Part shown: positions 16,591 to 24,465 of the stretch, one piece after another
How positions within the stretch are numbered: the stretch's first letter is position 1
Layout: every line of letters starts with the position of its first letter
Origin: Ilumatobacter coccineus YM16-304
Lineage (GTDB): Bacteria; Actinomycetota; Acidimicrobiia; Acidimicrobiales; Ilumatobacteraceae
DNA: 64,000 nt
Assembly (NCBI RefSeq): GCF_000348785.1
Contig: NC_020520.1
Span: 3,286,001 to 3,350,000, forward strand
Direction: 5' to 3'
The notes under the pieces: model-generated
The model's input: only the letters and a program-made list of their open reading frames with translations
What the model was told of the DNA's origin: nothing
Database searches by the model: none
Made by a program: the position numbers and the translations under genes

Positions 16591-17994
16591 TCAGCCGTTG
16601 AAGTTACGACCGGTGAGGGAGAGCACGGTTTCACCGAACAACTCACTCAAACTCGGGTGGGGTTGGATAAATTCCGCGACCTCGTCGACGGATGCTTCCC
16701 AGTTGACGGCCAGGTAGCCGCCGGAGAGCTGCTCGGTGACCCACGGGCCGACCATGTGCACGCCGAGGATCTGGCCGGCCGAACCATCGGCGTTCTTCTT
16801 GGCGATGATCTTGACGAGGCCTTCGGTCTCACCGACGATCATGGCGCGGCTGTTGAACTTGAACGGGTGCTTGGCCACCACGACGTCGTGACCGGCGTCT
16901 TTGGCCTGCTGCTCGTCGGGGCCGGCCCAGGCGACTTCGGGGTGGCAGTAGATCGCCCACGGCACCCGGTCGTACATGACCGGCATCGGGCTCTCGCCGA
17001 GGATGTGCTTGATGACCAGGATCGCCTCGGCGTAACCGACGTGCGCGAGCTGCGGGGTGTTGATGAGGTCGCCGACGGCGTAGACGCCCGGCTCCCCGGT
17101 CTGGCAGTACTCGTCGACCTCGACGAACCCGCGATCGCTGACCACGACCTGCGTCCCCTCGAGCCCGAGCTGGTCGGAGAAGGGGCGACGGCCGACCGAC
17201 ACGACCACGGCGTCGACCTCGACCGACTCACCGTCGCCGAACGACACCGTGGTGCCGCCCGAGTCGTTGGGGGTGTGGCCGTTGACCATCACGCCGGTCT
17301 TGATGTTGATCTTCTTCTTCTTGAACGAGCGCTCGACGACCTTGGCGACGTCTTTGTCGAGGCCCGGCAGGATCTTGGGGAGACCCTCCAAGATGGTCAC
17401 TTCAGCACCGAGGTCGGCGAACGTCGAAGCGAACTCGCAGCCGATGGCGCCGCCGCCGATGACGGCGACTCGTGAAGGCACCTCGCTGAGGTCGAGCACC
17501 TCGTCGGAGGTCATGATCGGGCCACCGCGCTCGAAGTTGGGGATCAGTCGCGGCACGGAGCCGGCGGCCAGGATGACGGCGTCACCGGTGATGGTGGCGC
17601 TGCCACCGTCGTTCATGGCGACGTTGACGGTGCGTCCGGCACCGAGGGCGCCGACGCCGTTGAACACTTCGACCTTGCGGCCCTTGCACATGGAGGCGAT
17701 ACCGCCGACCAGCGTGGCGACGATGCCCTGCTTGCGCTCCTGGGTGCGTGCGAAGTTGACCGAGGCCTCGCCACCGCTCTCGATGCCGAAATCGGCAGCG
17801 TGATCGACGTGGCGCTTCACCGCTGCGGTCTCGAGGAAGGCCTTGGCGGGGATGCATCCACGGTTCAGACAGGTGCCACCCAGTGCATCCTTCTCGACGA
17901 GGGCCACGTTGAGCCCTGCCGAAGCTCCGTAGAGAGCGGCCGAGTATCCACCCGGGCCACCACCGATAACGACGACGTCAAAATGATCACTCAC
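16591..17994 (-). CDS. lpd: dihydrolipoyl dehydrogenase (E3)
   Basis: 467 residues. FAD-binding GGGPGGYSAALYGASAG at 11-27, redox-active GGTCLNRGCIPAK near 40-50, NAD-binding GGGAIGCEFAS near 180, and the C-terminal His-Glu pair in HPHPSLSELFGE. It reoxidises dihydrolipoamide of E2 with NAD+. Start GTG 17994 has TACCGT (18003-18008) 8 nt upstream, pointing to a leaderless mRNA. First gene of the lpd-E2-lipBA unit; 50 nt separate it from E2. Confidence 0.95.
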   Translation of the reverse strand: MSDHFDVVVIGGGPGGYSAALYGASAGLNVALVEKDALGGTCLNRGCIPAKAFLETAAVKRHVDHAADFGIESGGEASVNFARTQERKQGIVATLVGGIASMCKGRKVEVFNGVGALGAGRTVNVAMNDGGSATITGDAVILAAGSVPRLIPNFERGGPIMTSDEVLDLSEVPSRVAVIGGGAIGCEFASTFADLGAEVTILEGLPKILPGLDKDVAKVVERSFKKKKINIKTGVMVNGHTPNDSGGTTVSFGDGESVEVDAVVVSVGRRPFSDQLGLEGTQVVVSDRGFVEVDEYCQTGEPGVYAVGDLINTPQLAHVGYAEAILVIKHILGESPMPVMYDRVPWAIYCHPEVAWAGPDEQQAKDAGHDVVVAKHPFKFNSRAMIVGETEGLVKIIAKKNADGSAGQILGVHMVGPWVTEQLSGGYLAVNWEASVDEVAEFIQPHPSLSELFGETVLSLTGRNFNG

Positions 17995-18480
17995 AATCGA
18001 TCACGGTAGCGGCCGACAGCATGGTCACGCCCCGCCCGACGCAAGTGACCGGTCGGTAACCGGTACCGCCACCACCTGGTTGCATCACCCAGCCCGATCG
18101 CCCGACTCGCCATTCGTCCGACCGCCCTGCCGCCTGCCGACCCGCTCGACGCCCAGAGCGCACACCACCACAGCCAGTCGGCCCCCGCCGTTCCCGCACC
18201 CACCACACGTTCGTCAGCCTCACGACGCTGTGAGCACTGCGTTCGCAAGGCCACCGGGAAGCAACGCCTCCTGGTGCGTCCGCGGGCGGCGAATCACGAC
18301 AGCGGCCCCGGTCCCGAGGCACATCGCCGACCGCTGCCGACCGCCGCTCGCCCGCTTGACAACCTGGGTTGCGGCCCCGACAACCCAGGTTGTCAACTCC
18401 ACCAAGTCCAAGCCCACGCTCCCCTCCGGGCAAGCGAGCAGGCATCGCCACCAGGAGCAGTCGCGGCTCGCAGCTCCGGT
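17995..18480. other. 486-bp intergenic region without a gene
   Basis: It holds the lpd promoter at its left end (TACCGT, 18003-18008, minus) and one perfect hairpin at 18356-18396. The open frames here are arginine- and glycine-rich with no recognisable motif or start signals, so I do not call any gene. Confidence 0.6.
18356..18396. repeat. perfect 16-bp inverted repeat (REP-like or terminator)
   Basis: TTGACAACCTGGGTTG (18356-18371) and its exact complement at 18381-18396 enclose a 9-nt loop. It is 85 nt downstream of the minus-strand secreted-protein gene. The arms differ from both REP families in the window. Confidence 0.7.
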
Positions 18481-18906
18481 TCAGGACGCGAGGTTCCAGT
18501 TGGCCTGTTCGTCGCCGCGACGCACGATGAGCGTGCGGTTGGTCGAGGCCACACCTTCGAGCCCGAAGTCGAGCGTGCACGTCTGGGCCTCGACCGTGAT
18601 GGTCGTGCAGCGCCCCTCGGCCGGCAGCGACGTGGCCTCGAGCCGCCCGTCACCGGTCACCAGCCGGATGCTGTCGGTCGACGGGTCGTCGACGCCGGCA
18701 AGCGTGACCTCGACACTGAAGAAGTCGGAGCTCTCCGATGCGGACAGCACGGTGATCGACAGGTCACCGACCACGACCTCGTCGCCGACCTGCGACGGCT
18801 CGACCGCGTCCTGCTGGCCGGACAGCTGGAACAGCAGCACACCGCCGGCGAGCAGGATCGCCAGCGCGGTTCCGACCGAGAGCAACAACAGCGTTCGCGT
18901 CTTCAT
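18481..18906 (-). CDS. membrane-anchored or secreted hypothetical protein
   Basis: 141 residues. An N-terminal hydrophobic segment (LLLLSVGTALAILLAGGVLLF) serves as anchor or uncleaved signal. A beta-rich extracytoplasmic domain follows with two Cys that could pair (RCTTITVEAQTCTLDFG). TAGGCT lies 9 nt before the ATG. It is divergent from the probable selenoprotein lipoprotein gene, both being envelope proteins. No family recognised. Confidence 0.7.
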   Translation of the reverse strand: MKTRTLLLLSVGTALAILLAGGVLLFQLSGQQDAVEPSQVGDEVVVGDLSITVLSASESSDFFSVEVTLAGVDDPSTDSIRLVTGDGRLEATSLPAEGRCTTITVEAQTCTLDFGLEGVASTNRTLIVRRGDEQANWNLAS

Positions 18907-19104
18907 GCGCCGACGAGCCTAGAGCCGGTTCGACGAGGGCCGACCCGCCGCGACCGCACACGGTCCGGCCATCGATTCCCGACGCAGCACGCTCGGTCTG
19001 CCGGGAACCGAGCCGGGATCCGAGCCCCGAACCGGTCGCCGCGCAGCGCCGTGAACAACGTCGAAACGTGGAGCGTCCCGAGCGACCGCCCGATCGACCA
19101 GAGG

Positions 19105-19110
19105 TAGCGT
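19105..19110 (+). promoter_or_regulatory. -10 hexamer TAGCGT of the UxxC lipoprotein gene
   Basis: TAGCGT lies 7 nt before ATG 19118, fitting leaderless transcription of the probable selenoprotein gene. Confidence 0.5.
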
Positions 19111-19117
19111 CGCCGCC

Positions 19118-19780
19118 ATGATCGCTCGTCCGACGACTCGCGTCGCAGCTGCCGTCGCCGGGCTCGCGCTCGTCGCCGCGTCGTGCGGCGGCGGCGACTC
19201 CGCCGACCCGGCCACCACCGACGCCACATCGACCGCCACCGCGCCGAGCACCGATGCGCCAGCCGGCGCCCCGGCCGATACGGCGGATCCCGCCACCGAT
19301 GCTCCGGACGACACCGCCGCAGACGCCGCCACCGCAGACGCCGCCCCGGTCGACGACACGGCAACCGCCCCTGCCGCCGTTCCGGCGGCGCTCCAGTTCA
19401 GTGCTCCGCTGGTCGGTGGCGGCGAGATCGACGCAACGACCCTGGCCGGTACGCCCACGGCGTTCTGGTTCTGGGCACCCACTTGAAGCATCTGCAACCG
19501 TGAAGCTCCCTCGGTCGAGGAAGCAGCAAACAAGTTCGCCGGAACCGTCGACTTCGTCGGCGTCACCTGGACCGGCACCGACAGCTCGTACCAGGCGTTC
19601 ATCGACGAACACGGACTGACCTTCCCGCAGATCCAAGACGACGACGCCGAGGTGTTCGCCCACTTCGACGTCGCCTTCCAACCGGCGCTGGTGATCGTCA
19701 AGGCCGACGGCAGCATCGAGACGGTCGCCGGAGCGGTCGACGAGACCCTGCTCGACCAGATCATCTCCGAATCGATCTGA
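19118..19780 (+). CDS. probable selenoprotein: thioredoxin-fold lipoprotein (MPT53/DsbE-like) with UxxC active site
   Basis: 220 residues if UGA at 19484-19486 is read as selenocysteine. A lipobox (LALVAASC, Cys near 22) is followed by an Ala/Thr/Asp linker of about 70 residues and a TlpA/DsbE-like domain. Before the UGA the frame reads FWFWAPT; after it, SICNREAPSVEEA, with Cys126. Aligned to the canonical FWxPWCPxCxxEAPS, the UGA (residue 123) falls exactly on the first active-site Cys. The frame stays open 97 more codons with the expected GVTW strand, cis-Pro segment FQPALVIVKADG and C-terminal helix. A hairpin with GGUC loop follows. The alternative is a TGC-to-TGA nonsense mutation; a naive annotation would stop at residue 122. 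It would act in the envelope on thiols or disulfides. Confidence 0.75.
19484..19525 (+). promoter_or_regulatory. UGA recoding site with candidate bacterial SECIS hairpin
   Basis: Downstream of UGA (19484-19486), CCTC (19509-19512) pairs with GAGG (19517-19520) around a GGTC loop. It is extended by GCT/AGC (19505-19507 and 19522-19524) across one C.A mismatch. The loop begins 26 nt after the UGA, within the spacing bacterial SelB hairpins use, and the GGUC recalls the E. coli fdhF loop. Folding was judged by eye. Confidence 0.6.
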
Positions 19781-19786
19781 GCGAGC

Positions 19787-19810
19787 TCGCTCGGCGAGTC
19801 GACCGAGCGA
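19787..19810 (+). terminator. hairpin after the UxxC lipoprotein gene
   Basis: TCGCTCGG and CCGAGCGA pair perfectly around an 8-nt loop, starting 6 nt after the final stop codon. No U-tract follows, so termination strength is uncertain. Its place after the second stop, not after the UGA, supports the longer reading frame. Confidence 0.4.
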
Positions 19811-19908
19811 TCGCCTGACCACCCGGTGGCGAGCCGGCCGGGACGTGGTGTGCGACACACTTCGAGCACGGTCTCCCACCCCTCCGCGAACGCACGTACT
19901 CTGAGTTC

Positions 19909-20802
19909 ATGCGCATCGCCATCACCGGTTCATCTGGCCTCGTCGGAACGGCGCTCGGCAAGCGGTTGACCGACGACGGTCACGACGTGGTGCCCGTGGT
20001 CCGCCGCCAGCCTTCCGACAACGAGATCGGCTGGTCGGTCGAGGAGAACCGCATCGACGACGGGGCGTTCGACGGCATCGATGCCGTGGTCCACCTCGCC
20101 GGGGCGGGCATCGGCGACAAGCGATGGACCGACGACTACAAGCGCACGCTGCTCGAGAGTCGGACGATCGGCACCGCACTGGTGGCCGAAGCGATCAACA
20201 GCGCCGCCAACCCACCGTCGGTGCTCCTGTCGGGTTCGGCGATCGGCTACTACGGCTCCGACCCGAGCGCCACGTTCGACGAGACCAGCGCGAGCGGAAG
20301 CGGCTTCCTCGCCGACCTGTGCGGAGCGTGGGAGGCGGCCGCCGCTCCCGCTCAGATCGACGGCACCCGGGTCGTGTACCTGCGTACCGGCATCGTCCTG
20401 TCGGCCGACGGCGGCGCCCTCAAGAAGCAACTCCCCCTCTTCAAGTTCGGGCTCGGCGGCAAGATGGGCAACGGCGAACAGTGGCAGAGCTGGATCTCGA
20501 TCGACGACGAGGTCGGGGCCATCGTCCACCTGTTGACCAGCGACGTGGTCGGCCCCGTCAACCTCACCGCGCCGAACCCGGTGACCAACGCCGAGTTCAC
20601 CGACACCCTCGGCGCGGTGCTGAAGCGCCCCACGTTCCTGCCGATTCCGAAGTTCGGACCCAAGCTGCTGCTCGGCAGCGAACTCGCCGACAACCTCCTG
20701 TTCAGCGGCCAGAAGGTGATGCCGACCGTGCTGCAGAACGACGGCTACGAGTTCGTTCACCCCGACCTCGCCTCCGCGTTGCGCGCCCAACTGAGCACGT
20801 GA
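19909..20802 (+). CDS. TIGR01777-type NAD(P)-dependent epimerase/oxidoreductase
   Basis: 297 residues. Rossmann motif ITGSSGLVGTAL at 4-15, then VVHLAGAGIGDKRW near 60, LLSGSAIGYYG near 105 (the SDR Tyr), and the C-terminal signature LTAPNPVTNAEF and P(T)FLPIPKFG. This extended-SDR subfamily (YfcH/SulA-like) is widespread but its substrate is not established. ATG 19909 has TACTCT 6 nt upstream. The stop overlaps the start of the flavin oxidase gene as GTGA, so the two are coupled. Confidence 0.9.
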   Translation: MRIAITGSSGLVGTALGKRLTDDGHDVVPVVRRQPSDNEIGWSVEENRIDDGAFDGIDAVVHLAGAGIGDKRWTDDYKRTLLESRTIGTALVAEAINSAANPPSVLLSGSAIGYYGSDPSATFDETSASGSGFLADLCGAWEAAAAPAQIDGTRVVYLRTGIVLSADGGALKKQLPLFKFGLGGKMGNGEQWQSWISIDDEVGAIVHLLTSDVVGPVNLTAPNPVTNAEFTDTLGAVLKRPTFLPIPKFGPKLLLGSELADNLLFSGQKVMPTVLQNDGYEFVHPDLASALRAQLST

Positions 20803-22058
20803 GCGACGACTCGGTCATCGTCGTCGGCGCCGGGCTGGCCGGGCTGACGTGCGCCACCTCGCTGCACGAGGCCGGCATCCCGGTCACCGTGCTCGAAGCG
20901 AGCGACGGAGTCGGCGGCCGAGTGCGCTCCGATCGGGTCGACGGATTCACCCTCGACCGAGGGTTCCAGGTGGCGCTCACCGCCTACCCCGAAATGCACC
21001 GCCAACTCGACATGGAGGCGCTCGACCTCCAGGCCTTCGATCCGGGTGCACTGGTCTGGCGCAACGGCAAGGGGTCGGTCGTCTCCGACCCGTTCCGCAT
21101 GCCCCGAACGACGTTGTCGACCGCGCTCGCTCCGATCGGTTCACCGTTCGACAAGTTGCGCATCGCCAAGCTGCGCGCCGACCTTCGCAACATCCATCCC
21201 GCCCGCCTCGTCGGCGGCGGCAGCGATGGTGGCGGCGACGGTGGCCGGGACGACATCGCCACCGCCGATGCGCTCCGCGCCGCGGGGTTCTCCGACACGA
21301 TCATCGAACGGTTCTTCACGCCGCTCGTCGGCGGCATCCAACTCGACCCCGACCTCCGCGACAGCCGCCGGATGTTCGACGTGATCTTCCGGATGCTCGC
21401 CGATGGCGACTCCGTCGTGCCCGCCGCCGGCATGCAGGCGATTCCCGACCAGTTGGCGGCCCGTCTCCCCGAGTCGTCGATCCGATTCGACTGTGAGGTC
21501 ACTGCGGCGACAGCCACCGCTGTGACGACGTCGACGGGCGACGTGATCGCGGGCAGCGCTGTCGTCGTCGCCACCGAAGGTCCGGCTGCGTCCCGGCTCC
21601 TGGGACTCCCGAGCGTTGCATCGAAGGCCGCCGGCTGCGTCTACTTCGCCGCCGACGAACGACCGACCGATTCGAAGATGGTCGTGCTCGACGGCACCGG
21701 TGCCGGACCGGTGCTCAACGTCGCCGTGATGAGCAACGTCGCCCCGTCGTACGCACCGCCCGGTCAGCACCTGATCGCCGCCGCGCTGCCCGGCGTGTGC
21801 GACGGCGACCTCGCCGATCTCGCACGACACCAACTCCGCGACTGGTGGGGCCCGGAGGTCGACGCGTGGCGACACGTCGCCACGTATCGCATCCCTCACG
21901 GTCAGCCCGGGCAGACCCCGCCGTTCGCGCCGAAGCAATCAATCCGCCTCACCGACGGCCGATTCGTCTGCGGCGATCATCGAGACACCGGTTCGATCCA
22001 GGGCGCCATGTACTCCGGCCGCCGATGCGCCGCCGCCGTCGCGGCACGCCTCGGCTGA
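20799..22058 (+). CDS. FAD-dependent amine oxidase/protoporphyrinogen oxidase-like protein
   Basis: 419 residues from a GTG overlapping the epimerase stop. Dinucleotide motif VIVVGAGLAGLTCATSLHEA at 6-25, then the GG-doublet EASDGVGGRVRSD. The middle contains a substrate region with FFTPLVGGIQLDPDL. The C-terminal FAD segment reads GDHRDTGSIQGAMYSGRRCA. The family oxidises amines, carotenoid precursors or porphyrins; the closest pattern is the short NAD(P)-binding flavin oxidases linked to isoprenoid or pigment metabolism. A Gly/Asp-rich insert near 140-150 is low complexity. Substrate unknown. Confidence 0.85.
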   Translation: MSDDSVIVVGAGLAGLTCATSLHEAGIPVTVLEASDGVGGRVRSDRVDGFTLDRGFQVALTAYPEMHRQLDMEALDLQAFDPGALVWRNGKGSVVSDPFRMPRTTLSTALAPIGSPFDKLRIAKLRADLRNIHPARLVGGGSDGGGDGGRDDIATADALRAAGFSDTIIERFFTPLVGGIQLDPDLRDSRRMFDVIFRMLADGDSVVPAAGMQAIPDQLAARLPESSIRFDCEVTAATATAVTTSTGDVIAGSAVVVATEGPAASRLLGLPSVASKAAGCVYFAADERPTDSKMVVLDGTGAGPVLNVAVMSNVAPSYAPPGQHLIAAALPGVCDGDLADLARHQLRDWWGPEVDAWRHVATYRIPHGQPGQTPPFAPKQSIRLTDGRFVCGDHRDTGSIQGAMYSGRRCAAAVAARLG

Positions 22059-22112
22059 CCCCTAGATTGGCCATCAGCCACCCATCACCCTCCGCCTTCG
22101 AAAGGCAGTGCC

Positions 22113-22482
22113 ATGACCGATGTGATCGTCGAAGAAGCCCCCGACCGAGTCGAGCGGCGAAGCCTCGTCATCGCTGCACCGCCGAGCGCGATCTTCGACC
22201 TGCTCGCCGACCCGGCGAAGCACCACACGTTCGACGGATCCGGAACGGTGCGTGAGTGCACCGACGAGACGCCCGATCGGCTCTCGGATCGCCTGGCGGC
22301 ACATGGGTGGGCACATCTGGCGGTACACCCTCGAACCCGTCGACGGCGGCACGAAGGTGACCGAGGAGTTCGACTGGCGCCCGTCGCGTGCGCCGTTCCT
22401 CCTGAAGCTGATGAAGACACCGAAGCAGAACGCCGCCTCGATCGAGAAGACGCTGAAGCGTCTCCGCGACGTCGTCAGCTGA
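22113..22482 (+). pseudogene. SRPBCC (polyketide cyclase-like) gene broken by internal deletion
   Basis: The first frame gives MTDVIVEEAP, RSLVIAAPPSAIFDLLADPA and FDGSGTVRE, the normal start of this family, and runs to about 22284. The family's second half is in another frame: RIAWRHMGGHIWRYTLEPVD, GGTKVTEEFDW and a C-terminal helix ending LRDVVS at 22482. About 25-30 residues usually found between them are missing. A deletion of a length not divisible by three explains both facts. AAAGGCAG precedes the ATG. The family binds hydrophobic ligands. Confidence 0.75.
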
Positions 22483-22637
22483 TTCGCTCCGCACACCGCC
22501 ACGCGAACATCCAGGTCAACGCGGTCTCGGACCCCGAGCGGGGCGTCGCGCGTGCGAGTGGCGGCGTGGTCGTGTCGCACGGTTCGATGTGACCGATGCC
22601 GACACCTACAGCTCCCGACGCTCGGTGGTCGTGCCAC

Positions 22638-22643
22638 TACCCT
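22638..22643 (+). promoter_or_regulatory. -10 hexamer TACCCT of the MarR-argJ pair
   Basis: TACCCT lies 7 nt before GTG 22651 (4 nt before another GTG at 22648). Spacing at other leaderless starts favours 22651. Confidence 0.45.
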
Positions 22644-22650
22644 CATTGTG

Positions 22651-23127
22651 GTGGCAACAGAGTGGCTGAACGACATCGAGATGTCGGCATGGCGGGCGTT
22701 CATCGAAACGACCGGTGACCTCCAGAACGCGCTCGAACGCGATCTGGCAGACCGCGGATTGACGATGGGCGACTACCAGGTTCTCGTCTACCTGTCGGAG
22801 GCCGACGGACGTTCGATGCGCATGTGCGATCTCGCCGACATCTTGCAGCTCTCCCCCAGCGGGCTCACGCGACGCCTCGACGGGCTGGTCAAGAGCAACC
22901 ACGTCGTGCGTCGGCCGTCGAACCGCGACGGACGCGTCATGATGGCCGTCCTCACCGACGACGGCCTCGCGCTCCTCGCCGACACCGCACCGCATCACGT
23001 CGCGAGCGTTCGCCGTCACATCTTCGATCATCTCGACGCCGAGCAAACGAAGGCCATGGCGAGCATCTTCACGTCGATCGCCGCCGGACTCGCTGCCGAC
23101 AGCATCCCGAGCGCCGCGGCGTCATGA
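22651..23127 (+). CDS. MarR-family transcriptional regulator
   Basis: 158 residues. Winged-helix core with LTMGDYQVLVYLSEA, SMRMCDLADILQLSPSGLTR (recognition helix) and the wing RRPSNRDGRVMMAVLTDDG. MarR proteins bind palindromic operators as dimers and release them on binding phenolic or other ligands. Its stop overlaps the argJ start as ATGA, an unusual partnership for an arginine gene. Confidence 0.9.
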   Translation: MATEWLNDIEMSAWRAFIETTGDLQNALERDLADRGLTMGDYQVLVYLSEADGRSMRMCDLADILQLSPSGLTRRLDGLVKSNHVVRRPSNRDGRVMMAVLTDDGLALLADTAPHHVASVRRHIFDHLDAEQTKAMASIFTSIAAGLAADSIPSAAAS

Positions 23128-24281
23128 TCTCGCTCCCGAGCGGATTCCACAGCCACGTCGCCAACATCGGGATCAAGGACGACACCGACGATTTCGTCGT
23201 CGTCGCCGCCGACCGCCCGGTGCCGACCGCGGCGGTGTTCACCAAGAGTCGGTTCGCCGGTGCCAGCGTCACCTTGAGCCGAGCACACGTCGCCGACGGG
23301 ACCAGTCGTGCCGTGGTCGTCATCTCGAAGAACTCCAACGTCGCCACCGGCCAGCAGGGCATCGACGACGCCGCCGAGGTCGCCGCATCGGTCGCGGAGC
23401 GTCTCGACGACGATGCCGCGAGCGTGCTCGTCACCTCCACCGGTGTCATCGGACGCCGCTATCCGATGGAGCGTGTGCGAGCAGGCATCGCTGCGGTGCC
23501 GAATCCGTTGACGCAGACCGACGCCACCAGAGCGGCGCGCGGAATGATGACGACCGACACCGTGGTCAAGCTCAGCGAGGCGACGGTCGACGGAAGCGCC
23601 GCTCGCGTGGTCGGCATGGCCAAGGGTGTCGGCATGATCGAGCCCGACATGGCGACGCACATCTCGTTGCTGTTCACCGACGCCGACGTGTCGTCGAGCG
23701 TCCTCGACGCCGTGTTCCGGCGGGTCGTCGACCGCACGTTCAACTGCGTGAGCATCGACACCGACACGTCCACGAGCGACTCGTCGATCGTCATGGCGTC
23801 GGGCGCCGCCGGTGCCGTGGACCTCGACGCGTTCGAATCAGCGCTGTACGACGTGTGCCTCGACCTCACCAAGCAGATCGCCCGTGACGGCGAGGGCGCC
23901 AACTCGCTCATCGAAGTGCGTGTCGACGAAGCGCTCGACACCGCGCAGGCCAAGCGCGTGGCGAAGGCGATCGTCAACTCGCCGCTCGTCAAGACCGCCG
24001 TCCACGGTGGGGACCCCAACTGGGGACGCGTGGCGATGGCGATCGGCAAGTGCTCCGACGACACCGACATCGATCAGGAACGCGTGGTGATCCGTTTCGG
24101 CACCACCGAGGTGTACCCGCGGCTGCTCGACGATCGGGCGCTCGCCGATCTGTCGTCGTACATGAAGAGCGATCACGTCGTCATCCACGTGACGCTGTCG
24201 ACCGGTGGTGCCGACGCGACCGTCTACGGCTGCGATCTCTCCGACACGTACGTCCGCTTCAACGCCGACTACACCACCTGA
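23124..24281 (+). CDS. argJ: glutamate N-acetyltransferase / ornithine acetyltransferase (ArgJ)
   Basis: 385 residues. ArgJ recycles the acetyl group between N-acetylornithine and glutamate in arginine synthesis and cleaves itself before a Thr. That site is visible as KGVGMIEPDMATH; most family members have Asn where Asp appears and Met-Leu after the Thr. Other family landmarks are VFTKSRFAGASV near 40, TSTGVIGRRYPM near 110 and HGGDPNWGRVAMAIG near 295. No other arg genes are in the window. It is coupled to a MarR regulator, so it may be a divergent paralogue acting outside the main arginine pathway. Confidence 0.85.
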   Translation: MISLPSGFHSHVANIGIKDDTDDFVVVAADRPVPTAAVFTKSRFAGASVTLSRAHVADGTSRAVVVISKNSNVATGQQGIDDAAEVAASVAERLDDDAASVLVTSTGVIGRRYPMERVRAGIAAVPNPLTQTDATRAARGMMTTDTVVKLSEATVDGSAARVVGMAKGVGMIEPDMATHISLLFTDADVSSSVLDAVFRRVVDRTFNCVSIDTDTSTSDSSIVMASGAAGAVDLDAFESALYDVCLDLTKQIARDGEGANSLIEVRVDEALDTAQAKRVAKAIVNSPLVKTAVHGGDPNWGRVAMAIGKCSDDTDIDQERVVIRFGTTEVYPRLLDDRALADLSSYMKSDHVVIHVTLSTGGADATVYGCDLSDTYVRFNADYTT

Positions 24282-24299
24282 CGCACCGCCACCCCACCG

Positions 24300-24416
24300 T
24301 TTTGCCCCTCCGATCGGTCACCGATGACCGTTTCCCGGGGGGGGGGGGGGGGAGAACGCTCACCCGCCGGTTCTCCCCCGTGAGCACGTCATGCGTGACG
24401 GATCTGCGGGGCAAAA
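24300..24416. repeat. convergent intergenic palindromic region with G16 tract
   Basis: TTTTGCCCC (24300-24308) is repeated inverted as GGGGCAAAA (24408-24416). Between them lie smaller inverted segments and an uninterrupted run of 16 G (24337-24352). It fills the gap between argJ and the convergent lipoprotein gene and may act as a two-way terminator. The G run is a slippage and sequencing risk. Confidence 0.6.
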
Positions 24417-24465
24417 GAGGCGGGCGCCGTCGAAGAGCCGGTCCGAGACCGGCTTCGGGTGAGCG

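Noticed and set aside
17987-18580. A 197-residue open frame on the minus strand across the lpd upstream gap
   Set aside because: Composition is Arg/Gly-rich with no domain, it overlaps the lpd start and the secreted-protein 3' end, and there is no start signal. High GC alone explains the open frame.
19118-19486. A complete short lipoprotein ending at the UGA
   Set aside because: It would end inside the thioredoxin active site, and the downstream 97 codons complete the fold in the same frame.
22483-22592. A protein fragment ending GGVVVSHGSM after the SRPBCC pseudogene
   Set aside because: It looks coding-like but I could not match it to a family, and it has no start of its own.
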